Assembly: GCA_007131845.1 (NCBI GenBank)
Contig: SLPT01000342.1
Coordinates: forward strand, 1-12,081
Length of the DNA: 12,081 nucleotides
DNA from: Desulfobacteraceae bacterium
GTDB lineage: Bacteria; Desulfobacterota; Desulfobacteria; Desulfobacterales; Desulfosalsimonadaceae
Reading direction: 5' to 3'
Under the pieces are notes generated by a model that ran no database searches, was not told where the DNA came from, and saw only the letters and a program-made list of their open reading frames with translations. The translations under genes and the position numbers were made by a program. Positions 8,096 to 12,081 of the stretch are shown piece after piece (positions within the stretch are counted from its first letter, which is position 1; every line of letters starts with the position of its first letter).

Positions 8096-8136
8096 AGCGG
8101 ATGTCGAGCTATAGTCGGCTGTGCGGGACATCCGCT
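8096..8136. repeat. Perfect 10-bp inverted repeat in yajC-secD gap
   Basis: AGCGGATGTC (8096-8105) and GACATCCGCT (8127-8136) match exactly with a 21-nt loop, which can form an inner AGC/GCT pairing (8107-8109 with 8118-8120). No T-run follows on either strand, so it is not a standard intrinsic terminator. It could be an RNA processing or stability element in the yajC-secD transcript. Confidence 0.6.
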
Positions 8137-8150
8137 GACAAAGTAGATGC

Positions 8151-8165
8151 AGCAAAGAAATTGCT
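8151..8165. repeat. Small hairpin in yajC-secD gap
   Basis: AGCAA (8151-8155) and TTGCT (8161-8165) are complementary around a 5-nt loop. It is small and could be chance, but it sits between two larger perfect stem-loops in the same gap. Confidence 0.25.
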
Positions 8166-8200
8166 CTCTTCAGGTATCAGTGCGGAACTGCTATATGATC

Positions 8201-8238
8201 GCCGGCGGGCATTGCGGGGGCCGGACAAGCCCGCCGGC
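8201..8238 (-). repeat. Strong GC stem-loop just after yajC
   Basis: GCCGGCGGGC (8201-8210) and GCCCGCCGGC (8229-8238) are perfect reverse complements with an 18-nt loop, starting 23 nt past the yajC stop on the - strand. The 10-bp all-G/C stem should be very stable. No U-tract follows in the direction of yajC transcription, so full intrinsic termination is unlikely; partial attenuation, a 3'-end stabiliser that raises yajC over secDF, or a REP-like element are possible. Confidence 0.65.
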
Positions 8239-8261
8239 AATTAATGATTTTCCGACGGCAA

Positions 8262-8591
8262 TCAACCGGCTCTTTCTGGCGAGGCGTCTCTTAGCCCCGC
8301 AATACTCGGCCGGGACACCTTGACCCGAACCTTATCGGCGATTTCCACCGTAACCGTATTATCGTCCAGCGCGGTAATTTCCCCGTAGATCCCCCCGCTC
8401 GTGATGACACGATCCCCTTTGCGCAGATTGCTGACCATGTTTTGATGCTCCTTGGCCTTTTTCTGCTGGGGACGAATGAGCAGGAAATAGAAAATGACGA
8501 ACATCAGGATAATGGGGATGAATGCGGCGAATCCCCCGCCGCCCTCCGGCGCCTGGCCGGACTGACCCATGGCATAAGCGATATCAATCAA
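8262..8591 (-). CDS. yajC: Sec translocon accessory subunit YajC
   Basis: 109 residues. Small single-pass membrane protein of the SecDF-YajC complex. A Gly-rich N-terminus leads into one hydrophobic helix (about 21-39), followed immediately by the family hallmark 'RPQQKKAKEHQ' (40-50), the beta-rich 'LRKGDRVITSGGIYGEI' (56-72) and 'ALDDNTVTVEIADKVRVKV' (74-92). The start is TTG at 8591, chosen because a perfect AAGGAGG lies 7 nt upstream; the next in-frame ATG (residue 8) has no such site and would remove conserved residues. The neighbours are rng upstream (166 nt) and secD downstream (264 nt). A good sigma70-like promoter lies about 120 nt upstream, so it may be transcribed apart from rng. 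Confidence 0.95.
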   Translation of the reverse strand: MIDIAYAMGQSGQAPEGGGGFAAFIPIILMFVIFYFLLIRPQQKKAKEHQNMVSNLRKGDRVITSGGIYGEITALDDNTVTVEIADKVRVKVSRPSIAGLRDASPERAG

Positions 8592-8657
8592 AACAATACC
8601 TCCTTAACGATAATTCTTGGATTTATGGAATCTTTTTGCAAAAGCGCTTTGTTTCGT

Positions 8658-8694
8658 CCGCCTCCACCCGCCGGCTGCAAGCCGGCAGGGGCGG
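8658..8694 (-). repeat. GC-rich stem-loop in the yajC 5' leader
   Basis: GCCGGCT (8670-8676) and AGCCGGC (8680-8686) pair perfectly around a 3-nt loop; an outer CCGCC (8658-8662) and GGCGG (8690-8694) can extend the structure across a mismatched interior. It lies between the predicted yajC promoter and its ribosome site, leaving the AAGGAGG free. There is no following U-run on the - strand. It may protect the 5' end or be a dispersed intergenic repeat. Confidence 0.5.
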
Positions 8695-8710
8695 CAATAA
8701 ATGTCAGGCA

Positions 8711-8739
8711 GTTATATGCAAAAAAAACCGCGCAGTCAA
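8711..8739 (-). promoter_or_regulatory. Predicted sigma70-type promoter for yajC (secDF-dprA-topA)
   Basis: On the - strand, TTGACT (8739-8734) is followed by exactly 17 nt and then TATAAC (8716-8711); each hexamer matches the consensus at 5 of 6 positions. The spacer contains eight consecutive T. The predicted start of transcription is near 8704, giving a leader of about 113 nt that includes the GC hairpin and the AAGGAGG site of yajC. The promoter lies just after the rng stop codon. Confidence 0.6.
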
Positions 8740-8757
8740 TCGGATCCGGAAAAAAAT

Positions 8758-10218
8758 TTACTCGTATTCGATCCGGTTCTCTCCCGGCAGCAGACTGCCG
8801 TCCCCTTCCACGGTAATCGTGATGTTTCTCCGGATTTCAAGATCGAGGATTTCACCTTTTTTCCGGTTCAAAAGGTAGGATGCCACCTCGGGCGGTACGT
8901 AGCCATGGACCCGTGATGCTTCCTTTTTCATGGTTTCCAGCCGGAGCTGCCGCAAAAAAGCCAGCCCCATCGATTCCAGCGACGGCGTCACGCCCCTTCC
9001 CTGGCAGCAGCGGCAGGGCTCAAAGTGTATCGAACGGATCGAGGGACGGATCCTCTGCCGGGACATTTCAAGCAGTCCGAACTGGGATATCCGGCCGACC
9101 TTGCTTCTCGCCTTGTCCGCTTTGAGATGGTCTTTCAGGTTCCTTTCCACCTTGAGGTTGTGCTTCCGGTCCCGCATGTCGATAAAATCGATAACGATCA
9201 GACCCCCGAAATCCCGCAGGCGCAACTGCCGGGCGATCTCCTCGGCCGCCTCCAGGTTCGTCTGAAGCGCGGTCTCTCCGAAGGAACTTTTCTGGGTGGC
9301 CTTTCCGGAGTTGACGTCGATGGATACCATGGCCTCGGTCTGCTCGATGACGATGGAGCCGCCGGACTTCAGCTTCACCCGGTTGTCGAAAATGGAGGCG
9401 ATCTGGTCCTCGAGCTGGTATTTTGTGAACAACGGCTTGTCCGCCTGGTACCGCTTGATGATCTTTTTGTGCTGCGGGGAAATGACCTGGATGAATTCCC
9501 GGACTTCCTGATAGATCGTATCATCGTCGATGAGGATCTCCTTGACATCCGCCGTGAAGGAGTCCCGGATGGCACGCACGGCAATATTCCGATCCTTGTA
9601 GAGAAGGGCCGGGGCTTTTTCCTCGACCCCCTTTTTCTTGATGTTTTTCCAAAGGCGCATGAGATAGCGGACATCGCCCTGGAGGGTGGTCTTGTTGCAG
9701 CCCTCACCGGCCGTCCGGACGATGATGCCGAAATCTTCCGGGATCTTGATGCTGTCCATGATCTCCTTGATCCGCTTCCGCTCGGCTTCATCGGTGACCT
9801 TCCTGGAAACCCCCCGGGTTTTCCCCCCGGGCATCAGCACCGTGTAACGGCCCGGCAGGGATATATAGGTAGTCAGCATGGATCCTTTTTCCATGATGGG
9901 GTCGTTGGATATCTGGACGAGGATCTCCTGCCCCCGGCGGATGATGTTTTTCAGGGACTGCCCTCCCGAAGGATCGTCTAAAAAGTAATCCGGATGGATT
10001 TCCTGCTTCTGGAGAAATCCGTTCTTTTCGGCCCCGTAGTCGACGAATACCGCCTGCAGGCTCGGTTCCACACGCGAGACGATCCCCTTGTAAATATTGC
10101 CCTGGGTGATCTCCCGTGCCGTGGTCTCGATATTGAACTCTTCCAGCCGGTTGTCCGTAACCTTCGCGATCCGCGACTCTTCGGGATCCACCGCATTGAT
10201 GAGAATCTTGCTTGTCAT
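8758..10218 (-). CDS. rng: Ribonuclease G (RNase E/G family)
   Basis: 486 residues, the size of RNase G rather than the much longer RNase E. Endoribonuclease that matures the 5' end of 16S rRNA and starts mRNA decay. It has the short N-terminal strand region, an S1-like RNA-binding domain (about 36-125), then the catalytic DNase I-like region with 'SIDVNSGK' (Asp301) and 'IVIDFIDM' (Asp344), the two metal-binding aspartates of the family, and the zinc-link 'PCRCCQGRG' (Cys402 and Cys405, with an additional Cys404). There is no long acidic/proline scaffold tail. ATG start with AAGGA 9 nt upstream. Divergent from leuS, with its own predicted promoter. The symbol assumes RNase G function; a single-copy RNase E/G homologue serving both roles cannot be excluded. 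Confidence 0.96.
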   Translation of the reverse strand: MTSKILINAVDPEESRIAKVTDNRLEEFNIETTAREITQGNIYKGIVSRVEPSLQAVFVDYGAEKNGFLQKQEIHPDYFLDDPSGGQSLKNIIRRGQEILVQISNDPIMEKGSMLTTYISLPGRYTVLMPGGKTRGVSRKVTDEAERKRIKEIMDSIKIPEDFGIIVRTAGEGCNKTTLQGDVRYLMRLWKNIKKKGVEEKAPALLYKDRNIAVRAIRDSFTADVKEILIDDDTIYQEVREFIQVISPQHKKIIKRYQADKPLFTKYQLEDQIASIFDNRVKLKSGGSIVIEQTEAMVSIDVNSGKATQKSSFGETALQTNLEAAEEIARQLRLRDFGGLIVIDFIDMRDRKHNLKVERNLKDHLKADKARSKVGRISQFGLLEMSRQRIRPSIRSIHFEPCRCCQGRGVTPSLESMGLAFLRQLRLETMKKEASRVHGYVPPEVASYLLNRKKGEILDLEIRRNITITVEGDGSLLPGENRIEYE

Positions 10219-10234
10219 GTATGCATGTCCTTGC

Positions 10235-10247
10235 CGGCATTATGCCG
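10235..10247. repeat. 13-bp palindrome in rng 5' leader
   Basis: CGGCAT-T-ATGCCG is a perfect palindrome centred 23 nt upstream of the rng start codon, overlapping the region just before its AAGGA site. It could be a protein-binding site; with a one-base centre it cannot form a full RNA hairpin. RNase E/G family genes are often autoregulated through their 5' leader, but nothing here proves it. Confidence 0.35.
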
Positions 10248-10288
10248 CTTATGACTTTGAAGAATTGATAAGACTGGGATTTTATGAC

Positions 10289-10313
10289 ATGTTTCAAACA
10301 TATAATGATATGT
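10289..10313. promoter_or_regulatory. Two overlapping palindromes at the predicted rng promoter
   Basis: ATGTTT-C-AAACAT (10289-10301) is a perfect 13-bp palindrome, and ACATAT-AATG-ATATGT (10298-10313) is a perfect 6-bp inverted repeat. They overlap by four bases. The second covers the rng -10 box; the first covers the predicted transcription start. This is the placement expected for a repressor operator. The binding protein is unknown. Confidence 0.4.
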
Positions 10314-10333
10314 GATTGAACAAGACAAGTCAA
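10305..10333 (-). promoter_or_regulatory. Predicted sigma70-type promoter for rng
   Basis: On the - strand, TTGACT (10333-10328), 17 nt, TATCAT (10310-10305); each hexamer matches consensus at 5 of 6. The start of transcription would be near 10298, giving a leader of about 80 nt. For leuS on the other strand, TATAAT occurs at 10301-10306 but lacks a matching -35, so no leuS promoter is called in this 247-nt divergent gap. Confidence 0.55.
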
Positions 10334-10465
10334 ATCATTTCTGCCGGGAATCAGCCGGCTTCCGCACTTGATATTTCCTTTCGACTATGGCATGAGAGTT
10401 CAGATAATAATCACGAATCATACGACTTGATAATAAGTCCGGGACCAAGGAAAGCGAACAGTGAC

Positions 10466-12081
10466 ATGGATCAGAAATATCATCCCGCTGAAATAGAAGC
10501 CAGGTGGCAGTCGGTTTGGCAGAAGGAAAAAACGTTTGCAGCCCGGACCGACCCGGACCGGGAAAAATATTACCTCCTGGAGATGTTTCCCTATCCTTCC
10601 GGCAGGATTCATATGGGCCACGTCCGAAACTATACCATCGGCGACGTGGTGGCACGCTATAAACGCATGTGCGGCTATAACGTCCTTCATCCCATGGGAT
10701 GGGACGCCTTCGGCATGCCTGCTGAAAATGCCGCCATCGCGAACAACACACATCCGGCAAAGTGGACCTACGAAAACATCGCCGCCATGCGCAGAGAGCT
10801 TAAAAGCCTGGGGTTCAGCTACGACTGGGACCGTGAAATCGCCACCTGCACCCCCGACTACTATCGCTGGGAACAGTGGCTGTTCGTCAGGATGTACAAA
10901 AAGGACATGGTCTACCGGAAGGAGGCGCACGTCAATTGGTGCGAGCGCTGTCAGACCGTGCTGGCCAACGAGCAGGTGGAATCGGGCGACTGCTGGCGCT
11001 GCGGGGATCCGGTGCGTCAGAAGAAGCTGAAGCAGTGGTTTTTCAAGATTACGGACTATGCCGACGATTTGCTCGAGTACTGCGATCGGCTGGACGGATG
11101 GCCGGAAAAAGTCACCACCATGCAGAAAAACTGGATCGGCAAAAGCACGGGCGCGGAGATCGATTTTCCCGTTGAAGAAATGGACGAGTCGATCCGGGTG
11201 TTCACCACGCGCCCCGACACCCTGTTCGGTGCGACTTTCATGTGCCTGGCACCGGAACACCCCCTCGTGGAGAAACTTTCCTCCGGGAAAAAGCAGGAAA
11301 AGGAAGTCGCCGGTTTCGTCGAACGCATGGCCCGGGAAAGCCATGCCGATCGCATCATGGAAACCCGGGAAAAAGAAGGCGTTTTCACCGGCGGATGGTG
11401 CATCAATCCGCTCAATGGCCGCCGGATGCCCGTCTATATCGCCAACTTCGCCCTCATGGAATACGGCACGGGTGCGGTCATGTCGGTGCCCGCCCACGAC
11501 CAGAGAGACTACGAATTTGCAAAGAAATACGGCCTTGAAATCATTGTGGTGATCCGGCCGGAAGATACGGACGAAGCTTCCGTGGCGGCTACCGAAGCCT
11601 ATGCCGGCGGCGGGACCATGGTCAATTCCGGGGATTTCACCGGGATGGATTCTGCCGCGGGCAAGGAAGCCGTCATCGAATACATCGAAAAAAACGCCGT
11701 CGGGAAGCGTTCCGTCAACTACCGGCTGCGGGATTGGGGAATCTCCCGCCAGCGCTACTGGGGGGCTCCCATACCCATTATTCACTGCGATGCGTGCGGT
11801 GCGGTTCCGGTTCCGGAAAACGACCTGCCGGTGGTACTCCCCGAGGAGGCCGATCTGCTTTCAGGGGGGAAATCGCCCCTGGACTCCCTAGAGTCCTTTG
11901 TGAGCATACCCTGCCCGGAATGCGGCGCACCCGCCCGCAGGGAAACCGACACCATGGACACGTTCGTTGAGTCCTCCTGGTATTTCGAGCGGTATTGCAG
12001 CCCGCACCATGACACCGGCATTTTCGATACAGGCGACGTTGCCTACTGGATGCCGGTGGACCAGTACATCGGCGGCGTGGA
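10466..12081 (+). CDS. leuS: Leucyl-tRNA synthetase (3' end outside window)
   Basis: Class I aminoacyl-tRNA synthetase that attaches leucine to tRNA-Leu. 538 complete codons are present, still open at the window edge. The HIGH-type motif is '[11 protein letters not shown]' (42-52). A zinc knuckle has Cys159/162 and Cys176/179. The CP1 editing domain shows the Thr-rich 'TTRPDT' (247-252) and '[18 protein letters not shown]' (334-351) with Asp345, so proofreading looks intact. A second Cys set (441/444 and 483/486) precedes '[16 protein letters not shown]' (495-510). The KMSKS loop and the anticodon-binding domain lie beyond the edge. Start ATG gives the typical [20 protein letters not shown] is 14 nt upstream, a rather long spacing, but no other in-frame start exists nearby. 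Confidence 0.97.
   Translation, partial: MDQKYHPAEIEARWQSVWQKEKTFAARTDPDREKYYLLEMFPYPSGRIHMGHVRNYTIGDVVARYKRMCGYNVLHPMGWDAFGMPAENAAIANNTHPAKWTYENIAAMRRELKSLGFSYDWDREIATCTPDYYRWEQWLFVRMYKKDMVYRKEAHVNWCERCQTVLANEQVESGDCWRCGDPVRQKKLKQWFFKITDYADDLLEYCDRLDGWPEKVTTMQKNWIGKSTGAEIDFPVEEMDESIRVFTTRPDTLFGATFMCLAPEHPLVEKLSSGKKQEKEVAGFVERMARESHADRIMETREKEGVFTGGWCINPLNGRRMPVYIANFALMEYGTGAVMSVPAHDQRDYEFAKKYGLEIIVVIRPEDTDEASVAATEAYAGGGTMVNSGDFTGMDSAAGKEAVIEYIEKNAVGKRSVNYRLRDWGISRQRYWGAPIPIIHCDACGAVPVPENDLPVVLPEEADLLSGGKSPLDSLESFVSIPCPECGAPARRETDTMDTFVESSWYFERYCSPHHDTGIFDTGDVAYWMPVDQYIGGV

Noticed and set aside
8711..8757. Intrinsic terminator for rng at the T8 tract
   Set aside because: The sequence before the T-tract forms only a 3-4 bp stem, and the same bases make a good promoter for yajC.
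9025..9981. 318-codon open frame opposite rng
   Set aside because: Codon-aligned antisense of a clear RNase G; no independent start signal or known domain.
10301..10306. TATAAT as a -10 box for leuS on the + strand
   Set aside because: No -35-like hexamer 16-18 nt upstream; the bases are better explained by the palindrome and the rng promoter on the other strand.
10219..10465. T-box or other riboswitch in the leuS leader
   Set aside because: No T-box consensus, specifier loop or antiterminator stem is visible; only short GC palindromes are present.
10418..11785. 455-codon open frame on the - strand opposite leuS
   Set aside because: Codon-aligned antisense of leuS, explained by the same rare-codon bias.
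1..12081. CRISPR array, tRNA, rRNA, insertion sequence or prophage remnants
   Set aside because: No regularly spaced repeats, tRNA-like cloverleaf, rRNA sequence, transposase or integrase was seen.

Overview
The window looks like chromosomal DNA from a GC-rich, Gram-negative, strictly 'core genome' region, most likely a Desulfobacterota (former Deltaproteobacteria) member. This placement is inferred from protein style (RNase E/G, SecDF, YajC, DprA, TopA and LeuRS sequences) and from the gene mix; no 16S or other marker is present. GTG and TTG starts are frequent (topA GTG, dprA GTG/ATG, secD GTG or TTG, yajC TTG). TTA, CTA and TCA codons are very rare, which leaves long meaningless antisense ORFs opposite most genes.

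Layout: (1) 1-347, + strand: the 3' end of a TPR-repeat protein. (2) 509-1672, + strand: an unrecognised protein with two membrane helices, a long coiled coil and a C-terminal domain that may have a RelE/ParE-type fold. (3) 1673-1808: a short convergent intergenic stretch. (4) 10218 down to 1809, - strand: rng (RNase G), yajC, secD, secF, dprA and topA, in transcription order. From secD to topA the gaps are 25 and 24 nt and then a 1-nt overlap, so secD-secF-dprA-topA is very probably one operon. yajC lies 264 nt upstream of secD, and rng a further 166 nt upstream of yajC. (5) 10466-12081, + strand: the first 538 codons of leuS, divergent from rng and running off the window.

Function: yajC-secD-secF encode the SecDF-YajC accessory complex that uses the proton motive force to help SecYEG-exported proteins leave the channel. 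dprA and topA, co-transcribed with them, act on DNA (loading RecA on incoming single strands; relaxing negative supercoils). rng matures rRNA and degrades RNA; leuS charges tRNA-Leu.

No mobile element, CRISPR array, tRNA or rRNA was seen, and no clear new multi-gene system. The points most worth a second look are: the membrane/coiled-coil protein with the RelE-like tail; SecF, which carries an apparent extra pair of membrane helices; the 264-nt yajC-secD gap, which holds two perfect 10-bp stem-loops plus smaller ones; and two good sigma70-type promoters (rng and yajC), the first overlaid by palindromes.
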